64,000 bases of DNA from Pararge aegeria (taxonomy: Eukaryota > Arthropoda > Insecta > Lepidoptera > Nymphalidae), in NCBI RefSeq assembly GCF_905163445.1, contig NC_053199.1:11984001-12048000 (forward strand), written 5' to 3'. A program made the translations under genes and the position numbers. The notes beneath the pieces are model-generated. The model ran no database searches, was not told the origin of the DNA, and worked only from the letters and a program-made list of their open reading frames with translations. Below, piece by piece: positions 1-12,838 of this stretch (position 1 is its first letter; the number at the start of each line of letters is the position of its first letter).

Positions 1-3000
1 TTTGTTGAAGAAAATGATTTCTATTTTATTTTATTCCTATGGAATTAGTAATAATACTTAGGTAGAAAAGAAAATTTTCATGAAAAATATAATTAGGTGG
101 GTATCTAAACATACACGAATACTCATTAATTAACCCTAGTTTTTAAATCTTAGTATATCCACTAGTTTGAAGTTACTGATGAAATAATCTCCTTTCCTCA
201 TAGGAAAATTTATATTACATACTTTAAACGAAATAGTTTAAGTATGTAGCTCACAGGTTATACAGCAGAATACTCATAATTGAAACGGTGATTGCAACGT
301 AATGCCCGCATTAGTTCAGCTCGTAACATCTGCGCATAAAATGAACCTCTTTTCACATTTGTCCCCTCCCCACAATGCTGGATTCCACACGTTTAATCTG
401 CAAGTACTAATTAGAGTCTTACAACTTTTTATTTGCTCTGTTCTTGTATGACCCATTTATATTCATCACTTGACGTAATTCTCAAAAAAAAATTGCGGGG
501 TGATTTTGAATTTGGCGTGTGTATTTTGAGGTACAAGAACAGATTTACGAACTTCTGTTTGGTTGTGATAAATCCACAACCAATCGTAGCCTTGCTTAGT
601 TGTGGAGTTACATTTGACTGTCATTTGTCTGTTTTCCCAGACGAGTTGTTAGTTTGTATGCCTGAGTATCTGAAACATCGTTTCAAACCAAAGTTTGAGT
701 GTTATGTACTATGTACATTTAAAGCCAAAATCATAAGGCAACAATATAAAATGTTAAAATGAAGGAAACATAAAAATATCACCTCTGAGTGTGAAATTAT
801 TTTTACTGCTCAAAACAACGTCTCGTATGGTTAATTTTAATTTATTCTTGAAAAAAATCGTTAATATAAATAAAGATAAAAAAAATATTTATTTATCGTG
901 TTTGTTTTGGTTTAAGAAACATTTTGTCATGAGATTTCATCACCTGTGATCCTGTTCATGACGCAACAATACAGCTGATGCTCAAGGTAAAAAATCCAAC
1001 TTGCACAGAGTGCTCTCATGCAAAATGGGCGTGCAGCGTGCAGTTTAATAACGTCCGCATTCATTCGCCCGTGACAGCTGCCTTTCAATAGGATGATGCT
1101 CTTCCGAGATTTGTCCGCACAATGCCCTTACTCACTTTTAACGTCAAACACACTTATTTAAAGTCTTTATTCTGTGACATTTTAAGTCCCTTTTAAGTGT
1201 CAAATAAGATTCTTCCTAGCGACTTTTTTGATGCCGTCTGTCCAACTAATCCGGGAGCGGGCCTACCAACAAAATATCTTTACTTATATTTTTAGTAATA
1301 CGAATGCGATTTGATAGCATGTCTCAGTATCGGAAAAAAGTCGCGAGCAAAAAACGACAAAAAAAATCGCTAATAAGATGTATACGGTTTCTTAATCGTT
1401 AATTCAATTACGGATAAGTCATCTGATACCAATAGAAGCCCCATACAACACTTGCTATAAAATTGCTGAAAAGCACGTTCGCCTAAGGCTAGGTTTCGAG
1501 GGTCACGCAACGTCGTGCTTCGTTAATCTACTAACGGCTACAGTTACTACAAGAATTGCTATTAAACTCTTTATCGTCCAAGTACTATGGACCTAATGTC
1601 GCTCGTTTTAGAGTCGCAAATCCTGCTCGACTGATTTTTGTGTTACAAACGTTCTATCAAACGCCCGAGCTAATGACTTGAAAACAAATTTGTGTTTTAA
1701 CAGTATGCAAATAAAATCTATTTTACTCCGATGTTAAAGTATTTCAATACTCGAAAATGCCTCCCCTATTGCGATCGAGCAAAATCTTCTACCACGGGCG
1801 GCTACTAATGCTATACGAATGTTTAGATGATTGCTTTCAAACTCTCTTTAATTATTTAATTTACTGCCTTTTATGGGACGAGTTAAGACGGCAATTTCCC
1901 TAAACCCGAAATAATTGCAAAAGGTAATAAATGGTAGGTACATTTTTTTGGACTCGAAATAAAAGAACATAAGCGGAATGACCGCAATTCGTTTCTGGAC
2001 CATCCATTTATCTTTAGCGCGTGCCATCGCTTCCTACGGGCCATCTTCCAAGATACTTTGTTGTCCTATCCAAACACCCTTTCAACTCGACACGCTACTT
2101 TGAATGCGCTCGACACTTTGCCAACGTCAAAGGGTAAAAGTAGTTCGTCGTATTTCATTTCAGCGGCAAAATGGAGGTATTTACGTTCAAAACGAGTACC
2201 ATGCAGGCTGTATACGGGCTTTACCCGGCACACTAAAGAGACATCGCGTCTCTAGAAGCAAAACGCAAAGAAGCTTATCCGCGATTTCTTAGGATACTTT
2301 CAAATTAGCAGAAAGCACTGCTCTGTCAAAATATATCTGAGGAGCTAGTAAAACTTATTGAAACCATCAGCGTGTATCAGAAGTTTACCTTAATAAAATC
2401 ATTATTAATCAATTCCTTTATCAATGGATTTATTTTCTATTAGCAGTAGACTTCGTCCGCGTACCTATAACATCTGTTAAGTAAATTTGTCCCATACACA
2501 CGTTCATTCTACGACCCACCGCGTTGCATCGGTCGCCCGTTGGCGTAAGACTCATAGCTTGATTTAAATTTTTGTAAATCATGAAGCATGAATTTTATCA
2601 TTATACTTTTGATAAAATGCCTTTATTTATGCACTTTTTATAGGTAACTTCAAGGCAATATAGAGTACATGATACTAATTCAAAACTATTTCTAACATTA
2701 ATATTCTTATTTCTTGAATGTAAAGGCTGCGCTTAGTTATTTGTCAATTATGAACTACAACTAGCTTAAAAGAAACCGAAGGGATATTTTTCCGTCTTTC
2801 TAATTTTATCAAACCTTATTGGCAATTTGATCATGTTCACCGTAAATTTCCAAGTTAGCAAATCTCTCAAATCGATTCTCGAGATAAAAAAGACGACCCA
2901 GCGAAACTACACGAGGTCGCGAGCATAATTACTCTTGTTTCTTGTACGAGGGGGGTTAAAACACTCAGTAATGTGTTGATGACGATGTCAAAGGTTTACC

Positions 3001-3165
3001 ATATGAAGATAAAGTGGTTGGAGGTCCATCACCGATGGAGTGTCATGAAGGCATCCCTGGCCGAATGCCAGGCGCTTAATAACGTCCTATCTTGTACGAA
3101 TAAAAATACTTCACCTATATACACTCAGTTTAGATATTTAGTTACTAGGTATTAAATAAAGCCGC
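1..3165. other. No gene recognised
   Basis: AT-rich single-copy-looking DNA. A 110-codon open stretch at 433-762 starts with a non-ATG codon and has no recognisable content. Confidence 0.6.
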
Positions 3166-3169
3166 GACG

Positions 3170-3400
3170 TGACGGCAGATGAGAATACAGTTTGTCACCA
3201 TCCTTCCTCTTTCCGTGGGTGTCGTACGAGGCGATTAAGTGAATATAACGGAGAACGGGCAGAAGCGTTCTTTGCCACAACTACCATCTACTGCGATCAC
3301 CAACCCGTCTGCCCAGCGTGGTGATTATGGACAAGTCCTCACGTTGGGAGATGCCTTCAGTACAACAGTGGACTGTTATAGGCTTTTGATGTATAATAAT
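3170..3400 (+). repeat. Unclassified interspersed repeat E
   Basis: The sequence cgtgacggcagatgagaata, ccgtgggtgtcgtacgaggc, ttatggacaagtcctcacgt and acagtggactgttataggct is shared, in reverse, with 10335-10585 and partly with 57118-57245. ORFs across it are not genes. Confidence 0.65.
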
Positions 3401-3459
3401 GCACGATTTGTGGTCTATAGGGTACGGTACCGATGCGACGGCCAACGCTAACCTTTATG

Positions 3460-5120
3460 AGACAAAATCATTTGAAAAAAGGGTTATAAGGAAACCACGA
3501 ATAAAACTCGCTACAAATACTCGAGTCGATGATTATAAATATAATATACCGTGACATTTTTACCTTCGAACATTAGCCCTTTAGTTTATCTGTATCTATA
3601 GTAACTACGCAATAATCAAAACATTGTTAGACACGACTCATAAAAAAATAAAACAATAATTTCTGCATTAGGAAATTTGAAAGCACCTAATCAAATTAAG
3701 TACTTATTCGAATATTGGTATCTACTGCGTGAAATTAACACAATTGATTGAAAGGCCGCACCGCGTCTGACAATCGATATAGGATGCTTGTTAAACAACA
3801 AACTATGATTTTTTATTTTGTAGCATATTATTTCTAATGAATAGTAAGTAGACTTTGGACAAGACCAATGTTGTACTACGAAAACAAGTTACCATATATA
3901 TTTTAGATTTCATACAATAGTATACTAAAAACAAAAATTGACAAACCGAACTAACTATAACTGCTTGAGATAATATGATATCTGTAACAAGTTATTGTTT
4001 TAACATTATCTAGCACCACATGTGACCTAAAATATAAACACAACTGATGTCATCAGGTATTTATTTATTACAACTTTGTATATTTATTTCTCTAAAATTA
4101 GTGATCCTGAAAATGTTGCGGGACCATAGTTTATCATTGACATGAAGTCCTGCTTTCTAACTATAGCCTTGCATTGTATATGAATGGGTATTGTATAGAA
4201 GCGGGCATTAATTTAAGTCGATTAGATAGCTTTAGGCTTATTTCGCTGTAATTTGCAACACGAAGACTCATCTGATGAAAACAATGTTACCAAGTAGAAT
4301 GGGAACCGTTTAAGGCATTATGCAACACTCAAGACAATGCGACAAGACGAAACGTTGCGCGACAATTTGTCACAGTCTGGCAGTGCTTTTAGACGTCACT
4401 CAATTTAAATTACAAGGTCAAGCCGACCTTTGAGTCAAATGTCAGGAGTTCGATTCTATTAACGCCAGCGGCTGACAAATTGAACTAGCACAAGTGGTTT
4501 AATTGGATATGACATTTTCAGTGTAAACAAATGGACGTAGCACAATATTGGCCTGTCAGTTATTTTACCTAGTGATTGATTTAAAAATAAGTTACACATC
4601 TTTACACATAATATTTACAAAGGCCTCCTCTCATAGGAAGAGAAGGTTTTAGCCACGATGGCTTTATGGATTATATTTTATCAGCATCATTATTAACCCA
4701 ATAGCTGTCAACTATAGGACGCACGGATCTCCACTCTGAATGAAAAAAGATAAACACATATTAGTAATAATAATCCGGACCTTCTCTCAGCCCACCAATT
4801 TTCTAACTCTGAACTGGGCTGGTACTGGGAATTTTTACAAAATAACGAAAAATGTTAAAGTTATATATCAATAGGAATGTATGGAGGATTTTGAAGATAT
4901 TGTTAACGATAAAAAAAATATTACGCTTAAATCTATCTAGTATAATTTCTAAATTTCAAACATTTTATTTTCAGTTTTGTTAACATCTCACAAACAAAAC
5001 CCGGTCTCAATCTAATATTAATTTACCTTCGGGGATGTAGATAAACTGTAACCATCCATTCGCTTTGAAACTTAGGGATAAAATTACAGAAAACTCAAAA
5101 ATAAATGCAACGTTCAAGTC
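3460..5120. other. No gene recognised
   Basis: AT-rich, with only the LINE stub at 4618-4660. Confidence 0.6.
4618..4660 (-). repeat. LINE 3'-end stub
   Basis: The sequence aaaggcctcctctcatagga then agagaaggttttag matches the same family as 11290-11372. Only about 40 bp remain. Confidence 0.5.
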
Positions 5121-5124
5121 AATC

Positions 5125-5390
5125 GGCCGACTGGCGCAGTAGGCAGCGACCCTGCTTTCTGAGTCCTAGGCCGTGGGTTCGATTCCCACAACTGGAAAAT
5201 GGTTATGTGATGAACATGATTGTTTTTCAGTGTCTGGGTGTTTATCTGCATATTATAAGTATTTATGTGTATTATATTCATAAAAATCTTCAACAGCTAT
5301 CTTAGTACCTACCCATAACACAAGCTACGCTTACTTTGGGGCTAGATGGCGATGTGTGTATTGTCGTAGTATATTTAATTATTAATCCAT
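5125..5390 (+). repeat. tRNA-derived SINE family C, full copy
   Basis: The head carries a Pol III box A (CTGGCGCAGTAGG, 5131) and box B (GGTTCGATTCC, 5176-5186). The body follows (tttttcagtgtctgggtgtt) and ends with ctacgcttactttggggcta. Other copies are at 5690-5928, 13988-14209 and 61123-61315. It is SINE-derived rather than a tRNA gene because no acceptor stem closes the head. Confidence 0.85.
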
Positions 5391-5689
5391 AGACTAAAAT
5401 AAAACTATTGCTTTCGAGTATTTTCAAACTGCTGTGCAATACAAGGGCGCATGTAGCAACACATAATCTATATTGTATAGCAGGAACGTAAAGCAGTGTG
5501 GGACGCAAGCTGCTCCCAATACATAAATAATCCTTATCAAAGCGGGCTGGGACTGCGGACGAGTTCCATTGCCCGGCGTGCCATATAAACAAACCTTTAT
5601 GACGCACACCGTGCCAATTTATTTATTCCAGAACGACATGGTTAATACATATTAATAAATAAATAATAATAAAAATACTATCACGATAA

Positions 5690-5928
5690 CACATCACCAT
5701 CTAGCCCCAAAGTAAGCTTAGCTTGTTGTATGGGTACTAATATAGCCGATTTATATTTTTAAATCGGCTATAAATATAATACACACGTATTTAACTTAAA
5801 CATATATATAAACATCCAGACGCTGAAATACATTCATGTTCATCCAACAAACATTTTCCAGTTATGGAAATCGAACCCACGGCCTTGTACTCAGAAAGCA
5901 GGGTCGCTGCCCATTGCGCCAGTCGGCC
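5690..5928 (-). repeat. tRNA-derived SINE family C
   Basis: A reverse-oriented copy from the tail (ccatctagccccaaagtaag) to the head (GCGCCAGTCGGCC). It forms an inverted, tail-to-tail pair with the copy at 5125-5390, about 300 bp away. A small palindrome (5744-5771) interrupts its body. Confidence 0.85.
5744..5771. repeat. Palindrome inside a SINE-C copy
   Basis: ATAGCCGATTTA and, after a short spacer, TAAATCGGCTAT. The left arm is the normal SINE sequence slightly mutated; the right arm replaces the expected SINE bases. Confidence 0.8.
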
Positions 5929-6456
5929 ATCATTATTAAAACAATTTATATGAAGATAACAAACATACAGCTTAATTGGCTATACTCTGCGAAAAGGAGA
6001 AGAATCTGTACGGTGCAATTATAATGAAAATGAAATTTATTGTTAAAATATTAGTCTGTTTACAATAGTGTTGTGTTGGGAATCCTGGGAAGTAAGTTTT
6101 AAATAAAACCTGTGTCACAGGGTCCCCGCTCTCCGTATACAATTTATGTATCTATATAATTTCTTCAATCTTCATACTCCACACCAAAAAGGTCTTCCGC
6201 AGTGTACTCTCTACATACGTTTCGCTCTAACACCGGAGCGTCCCCAGAAGTTGACTTTAGAATTAACGATTGCTAAGTAACGCCTGCTTCTATCCAATAT
6301 TTAAAACTTTTTCTATGAAGCGACGATAACGTATGGTTAGGATTACGATCTTATTTCCTTGGGGACAATTGATAAAGTTTTCGTAGTTATGTGTGTTTTA
6401 TGATAATAAATATATCAGTTCCCCATAGCATTCTCAATGGCGTGTGAAATCCATTA

Positions 6457-6517
6457 ATCCGCATAGTCTCCGCAGAGGATCCTTCCCAGAAGGATCCTCT
6501 GCGGAGACTGTGCGGAT
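6457..6517. repeat. Near-perfect 29-bp hairpin, 3-nt loop
   Basis: The left arm 6457-6485 and right arm 6489-6517 pair with one mismatch around the loop cca. The inner 21 bp (AGTCTCCGCAGAGGATCCTT plus C) are perfect. Confidence 0.95.
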
Positions 6518-7005
6518 GATAAGAAATTAAGAGAGTAACTCGTGGTGTTATCGGTAGTATCCCACTAATGATGATTTATATAAGATTTACTTATCTGCAT
6601 GTAGGTGACGTTCCTTACGTTTAGAGTGGTAACTTTATGAAATAATGATGGTAAGACATTCAGAGATGGCCAAATCACTTACAATCAGAAGAATAGTTTA
6701 ATCAAAGTATAATAGGCAAACTTGGATAAGAGTACCTTGGAGGTAATTTTGGATTTTACATATTTGGTAAGCTCATTGCTGATTGCCCCTCTCTATCAAT
6801 TTTTTTGCCTCAGGTCCGGCACAAAAATTGATAGGTCTTGAGATCTGCCCACATATTCTAACCACCTTATTCGTACTAGCTTGATTTAGGAAATTTTTAC
6901 GTTGTTTTTTAGTCCTCTTGAGTAATCTCTTAGAGATGTGATGTAACAAGAACTCGGGATCAAGGCCGGCTCATCTCCCGAACGATTCTATAGTTTATTG
7001 CAGCC

Positions 7006-7110
7006 ACACTCCTAACCGTTTCTTACGCGACATTGAACCGGAAAGCTAAATCACTTAGCGGCACGTCTTTTTCGGTTTCGGTGGTAACTAGCTACGGCCA
7101 AAACCTCCCA
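7006..7110 (-). repeat. SINE family B fragment
   Basis: The sequence acactcctaaccgtttctta, then cgacattgaaccggaaagct and aaaacctcccac is the central SINE-B body in reverse. Both ends are lost. A short ORF starting at 7033 lies largely within it and is not considered a gene. Confidence 0.7.
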
Positions 7111-7403
7111 CAGGACCAGCCCAGAGAAAATTCTCTTGAGAGAAGAAGCCTGTGTCCAGTCTTGAAACACAGCCTTAGCAATGCCTGTTCTGAGTCCGCT
7201 GCTACGCTGGTCCGTTCTTCACGTCCACATTTCGGCTGATAAGACTGTGAGTCCGGATGTCACACACTATAACAGTATTCAAACCATATTTGTGCATGAA
7301 TTCGATTGTTTCGTGTGTTACCTTTTATAGATTTGCACGTGTAACGAAAGCCGCTGCTTCTTAAGGTGCCGGTAGTTTGGAATTCTCGACCGTACCTCAA
7401 GAT

Positions 7404-7522
7404 CAGTAGCGTGCACAGGGTTTTTGACCAGTGTATACATAAAGAAAGAAGACAGCATAAATCCTCCTTTATGAGTTAAACAAACATTTTAGGTTGTGCA
7501 GTACTTTGTGCATGTAATGAAA
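7404..7522. mobile_element. hAT-type MITE (family 2), right end decayed
   Basis: It begins CAGTAGCGTGCACAGGG and follows the interior of the 21299 copy (GACCAG..TATACATAAA, then TTTTAGG..GTGCAGTACTTTG). It loses the match after gtgcatgtaatga, where the right terminal repeat should be. Confidence 0.6.
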
Positions 7523-8509
7523 TAAATTGAAATTAAAAACGTAACCGACGTACATTATTTGGTCAAACGTAAAACTTTCGATAAAACTATTTGATGATGA
7601 GATGATGATTGATTTATTTGACCATTTCTAAAAATTAATTTATATAAAATAAAAAATAATTGGTCTCACCCGACAAAGTGATTATACGTACACATCAACA
7701 AAAATAGTAGTCACTTCTTTTTTTTTTAATTCAGTTGTAATTTAGGTATATTCTAGATCATAGAATAGACATAACCTAGGAATGTGAACATCTGTTTCGA
7801 CTAGGTATAAGCCAAATAGCAATAATATATTTCAAATAGAAACGAGTTTCGATTACTTAGTGTTTATCCCTCGCTACAATACGACCTACTTAACGTATGT
7901 GAAGAGAACATATGTGTATTAAAAACATTTTACGCTAAACCACAAGTGCGAAAGCCTAAAATGCCTTAAATCTAATTGGAAACGGCTTACACTTAACAAA
8001 ACTTAACCCAAGGTTAATATACGGATTCCGTTAAAAAGATTTTGTGTGCGGATTACATAGAGGTAGTGCATGATAAAATGTGGCGCGAATTAAATCTATG
8101 AAGAATATATTGGCCTTTCTTTTTTTTGACGGGCGGGCAATCTTAAAAGATACCCGATTCTCTGCGCGAGGGTTTGGGATATGTGGGCTTTCTACCCAAT
8201 CAATTCCCCTCGGTAGCCAGCCTCAGTACATATTGGGAGGCTCCGGGATCTTCTAGGAACGCACCGGTGCCTCCCTTGCACAACACTTGTAGCTCGTCCC
8301 GGGAAGATTAATGATTCCCGACTTCATGGAGGTATGAGGTAAGGCAACACAGGTTGCTTTGCTTTAGCATTTAGTAAGCGGCTGTCTTCCCGGGGTCGTA
8401 AGTATAAATGATGACGCGACTGCTAGTCCCCGTCGGACCGTTCACGACCCTTATTGGCCTAACACTTTATACACAATATGCTATTTTTTTAACCTATGTC
8501 TGTAAAAAC

Positions 8510-8755
8510 CAAAACCAAACATTTTTCCCGGTTGATTTTGGCAATGGTAGTCAACTCGAGAGAGATTATCCTACGCGGGCCTAATCGTGCACAAGTGTGT
8601 GTAAACACAGGTGAAATCTCTATTCCCGCACTCTCATAGTCCGATGGGACGACAGATCCGATGACCGGAAACATATCAGGAGCAGGGCCGACAGTTTAGC
8701 GTGCTCTCCGAGGCAAGGGGGTGAATCACTGCCAATTTCAAATCCGGGCTGGTAG
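8510..8755 (-). repeat. Unclassified lepidopteran interspersed repeat
   Basis: The segment (gtcaactcgagagagattat, gggcctaatcgtgcacaagt, actctcatagtccgatggga, ggagcagggccgacagttta, caagggggtgaatcactgcc) has unusually high GC and the look of a LINE 3' segment I have seen repeated in moth and butterfly genomes. The adjoining 8120-8440 is also GC-rich and probably repeat-derived. I cannot assign either to a named family. Confidence 0.5.
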
Positions 8756-9054
8756 GTAAGTTCTAAGAATTTATAGATACAAATACTTGTCATAAAATGT
8801 AGACTGTATGAAAAGATTAATATAATGATGACTACATTAGGGATGACCTATTTAAGACTTAAAACTTCATTAGATTAGACAAACAGGATAACTCCTTTGT
8901 ATAGTTTGAAACCAACCTAGAGTTTTAGCTTTTGGCGTTAATGTGTAGTTACGCAAACAACAACTTCGACCGAACAAATATCTGTTTTCCCATTTCCCGC
9001 AGTTATTTATAAGCAAAGTTCCCTTTTACCTAATCTGAAAAGCTCTATTAAAAT

Positions 9055-9206
9055 GTTTTTTCTAGAGTAAAATATAGCTAGAGAGTTAGTTAAAAAGACG
9101 GAGAGTAAACATATAATTCTATGTTTTTTTAATCCCACGAAAACTGTTCCCACAGAATTTGTAAAAATCGCAAAAACGCGAACGAAGAACGCGGGAAACA
9201 GCAAGT
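9055..9206 (+). mobile_element. Helitron-like 3' part, decayed
   Basis: The sequence agagagttagttaaaaagac, then gttcccacagaatttgtaaa and cgcgaacgaagaacgcggg, ending acagcaagt. Confidence 0.5.
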
Positions 9207-9251
9207 TTTTAATAAAACTTCATTTTATGTTATTTGCCTTTATTATATGTT

Positions 9252-9386
9252 AGACCGTAGTCCACCAATCCGCACTGGGCCAGCGTGCTGGAGTACGGCC
9301 TAAACCCATTCTCATTGGAGGAGAGCCGGAGACCAGTGTAGTGGGCCGGTAATGGGTTTATGTTGTGATGATGATGATGATGATTA
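9252..9386 (+). repeat. SINE family A 3' part with (GAT)n tail
   Basis: The sequence agtccaccaatccgcactgg, then gccagcgtgctggagtacgg, ggagagccggagaccagtgt and gatgatgatgatgatgat. The head is absent. Confidence 0.8.
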
Positions 9387-10334
9387 TATGTTACAATAAA
9401 ACACAAAGCTGAAGTTTGAAGTGTAAATAATAGCTAAAAAAAGTCATTCCCGATTGTAATGGTGCCAAGAATGTTGGCTGCACAGTCTGCACAGCGCTGA
9501 AGTCAGGCTGATTGTTACAGTTGTTATCAGAAGAGGCAATTAACCGGAGCGTGATATCACTTAAATAATTCCTGGCACTGTGACACCATGAATAGTATTT
9601 GAGGCATTTAACTTATCGCCTATTTTTGTTTTCAAATTTTAGGTCATTAATGAAAGAACATTTTAACCCAATTTGAATTTTCCTTTACTATAAACATGAT
9701 ATGTTAACGATCCATTAACACCTTACGCAATCGCCCTACAAGCAATTGAACGATAACGCACACTTGTGTAGATGCCTTGAAACGGAAGTACTTACGTCGT
9801 GACTTTTAGGGGCAATTGAACCGGTTCAAAACACGACTAATATAAGAATTAATTAAGTAAACTTCGTAAGTAAATTGTTTTTTAAATTGTTTTTTTTACA
9901 ATATCCGTTTTAGAGCGATGCGCAACGTGGACGTGTAATGAGGTTACTAAATTACATGAGGTAGTTAAAGTCTGATCTTTTGTAATATACCTACTCCTGA
10001 ATATTTATAATATCGAAATGTTGATAATTCATGGTTGAATATTGAAATGGTTCTACACTAAAAAAAAAAGTTCCAAAATTTGTTGTAGACTATAAAAAAT
10101 ATCAGTCACATATTTTTTTTAAACTGCGATAATATTTACCACCTGATCTTTTTTCACAACATTACAACGTCTTTAGCTTCGATTATATCGGCCTTATCGG
10201 CATTAAAATATTTCGGATTTCGTTTTTACTCTCCGTTCTAATTTCTAACACGATTGAATACTTTTTGTTCTTTATTTGGTGACGTGCTACTTTTGCAAGA
10301 ATTAAGTTAAGTTGCGAAATTATTCAAAGTAAAT

Positions 10335-10585
10335 GTCGGCTTTAATATTTATTGCTGGCCTACCGAATGACTGCCTCTTTTCTCTCCAAGGTGATGATCA
10401 TCAACATGAATAGCCTATAACAGTCTACTGACGGACTAATAGTCTCTCCCAACGAGGGGTTTTGTCCATAATGATCAAGCTGAGAAGAGAAGTAGGAGAT
10501 CGCAGGAATAGCACAGAGGAAGCTACTGCCGCGGAAAGAGGGGGAGTGAGACAACTGTATTCTGATCTGCCGTCACCACATGGCA
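10335..10585 (-). repeat. Unclassified interspersed repeat E
   Basis: The reverse of the 3170 family: agcctataacagtctactga, ctcccaacgaggggttttgt and tgatctgccgtcaccacatg. A second stub (ccttccttttctctctaggt) follows at about 10685-10725. Confidence 0.65.
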
Positions 10586-11289
10586 CAAGTTAATAATAAT
10601 TATATTATGTCCGCTACCCAGGACTTTTTTCAAGAGTAGGTAGGTTCTACCTAAAATATTCGGTGAAGATGATAGCAGTTGTATTTCATGGCTGGCCCAT
10701 CGAATTCCTTCCTTTTCTCTCTAGGTGTCTTCTTAGTTATAACGCCAAAGAAAAAATAACGAGTTTAAAGTAATTTGGTAGCGTATGGCATTTTAGCATA
10801 CAACTTTAAGCATTGTTTGGCTAGCCGAAAAACGTTACGTAACTTTCAACCTTGAAAAAGACAAGTTGGCAAATTGCCACCTTTTAACATATTAGATTTC
10901 CTACGAAAGAAACTGATACGAGGTATGTAATATATTCAATTTAAATTACTCAGACTAGCTTTAGCTATTTCACTCGAGATATCATCTTGTATAAATTATA
11001 AATAAACGCTAATTAAATCGCACAGAGTTAAATTTCACAGGCTGGTAACATTTTAAACCGCACTAGTTCTAATTGCGTCATAGATGGTAGTGGCCGCAGC
11101 AGTATTTGAGGACAAGGTCAGTAAATGACATAATATAGAGCGGATAATAAGATGTATAGCTACGAAATACTTTTGCACTGCAATAATCCAATAATAATAA
11201 TTGGAAACAGAGCATTAATATCAACAGTCGTACTATACTGGTACCAAAACCTTGTAAAACATATTTTTGATGTCTATATTTTTTGCTCA

Positions 11290-11372
11290 TCATCTTCCTT
11301 AGCATATTAGTTTCCCAATGCTGGGCAAAGGCCTCCTCTCGCACTGACAGAAGGATTGTCTGCTCCAAATGG
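11290..11372 (-). repeat. LINE 3'-end fragment
   Basis: The sequence tttcccaatgctgggcaaag then gcctcctctcgcactgacag is the reverse of a common lepidopteran LINE end. A related stub is at 4618-4660 (aggcctcctctcataggaag), and another possible one at 39840-39895. Confidence 0.6.
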
Positions 11373-12646
11373 TATCATTTGGCCCCTAAGGATTATCACC
11401 ATTTTAGATACTAATACTAACTTAAACCACGACCCGACCAACCGACAAACCGATTTACTAATCTTCAATGAACAGGGTTAAATCAACGCCAATTCCTTAA
11501 CTCTGAACTGGTACTTCCAAATAAAATACCAAACCGAGGAGGTCATGATCCGTATTTGCAGATGTGGTCTAACATCCTACCTAGGCAGTTATACACACAA
11601 AGTAGAAATAATGTTTTAAAATACATTAGTTAATCAAGAAAAGAACTTGAACAGTAATATTAATTTGAATCTGCTGCTTTAAGCTATTACATAAAGCTAC
11701 ACTATATATTACTCCTTCAACGAATGATATAATATACAAGAAGCCGTTAATTCTAAATAGTGCTAGATAAGTTTGGAGCTCGATCGATATACGTATACCA
11801 ATACAAACTTCGTCAAAGAGAAGTTGGAGGGTTCGGTTCCGACATAACGTCCGGAGTCCGGGCGGAAGATCTTTGATGCGGTCCGTGCAAAACACTATTA
11901 CAAAGCTCCCACATTCATAGCTTCAACCTCAACGTGATTCGGCAACACCTCCACATTAATTCACATTCCATTTGTTGTAACATGTCTTATTATGTAAACA
12001 ATCCTGCAATTACTTTTTAGTGTAAAGATTGTTTTTAACTTATTAAAAAATAATGAAAGCAAGAATTATATTCATAAAGAACATCTATCTTTTTATGAGT
12101 TTTTATTTATTTCAACACATTTATTTTTTAAGGTACGTTACCTTATACTAAATAGTAACAAAAAGATTGTTTACACAATAGGAAAAGTAAAAATAGAAGT
12201 TTTATAACAAAAATTGTTCACGTCGGATGCACGGTTCTAGTTTATCGGATAAAAATAAAATTACTGATTAAGAAACTGTTTGATAATATTACAACTAGGT
12301 CACGGCTAATGGAAATAATAGAAACTGCTGTTACAATACTTATAATCAAGTAGCTTATCCAAGGATAAAGTGTACATTGTGTTTTCACGAAAATGTAGAT
12401 TACCCTCTAGACCTTTTGATGCCTTTGGGAACTTTAGCGGCCTCCGGTTCGAGGGGTGTTCTTTACTGCAAAAGTCAAGACCGTAAATCGATAAGAGTTT
12501 ATCCGTTATTCAGCTATTGTATTCTACACCATGTCTTCAATGCCGCTTAACCATATGAGGTTTTTTTACGATATTGTTCCCTCTTTATCTTCCTAGTTTC
12601 CTCAACTGCATTATATATTTTAAAGTAAAGTAGGGTCATGCTAAAT

Positions 12647-12838
12647 CAGTGGCGTTTATAGCGGGTATGGACATTATATAAAATGAAGAACCTCCAGTAC
12701 GAGTTATAAAAATTTAAGGGAAAGCTTTTTATAACTCTTAAAATGCCTATCCTTAAGTTTTTTATAACTCTTACTGGAGTTTTTTTTTTATTTTATATTA
12801 TCTGTCCGCTTAATGCATACCCTGAATGCACGCCACTG
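12647..12838. mobile_element. hAT-type MITE (family 1)
   Basis: A 192-bp element starts CAGTGGCG and ends CGCCACTG and is largely self-complementary (left-arm CTCCAGTACGAG pairs with right-arm CTTACTGGAG). The flanks tgctaaat (12639-12646) and tgcaaaat (12839-12846) match at 7 of 8 positions, consistent with an aged 8-bp hAT duplication. Confidence 0.85.

Larger units (their letters stand above)
9390..12640. other. No gene; scattered repeat stubs
   Basis: Contains repeat E (10335-10585) and a LINE end (11290-11372). The remainder is AT-rich with no supported exon. Confidence 0.6.

Noticed and set aside
433..762. 110-codon open stretch
   Set aside because: It starts from a non-ATG codon, has no recognisable domain and lacks the higher GC of real exons seen at 54-56 kb.
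2058..2292. Two overlapping plus-strand ORFs
   Set aside because: Short, overlapping in different frames, with no recognisable content.
6457..6517. MicroRNA precursor
   Set aside because: The 3-nt loop and fully paired stem are unlike typical animal pre-miRNAs, and no mature/star offset can be inferred.
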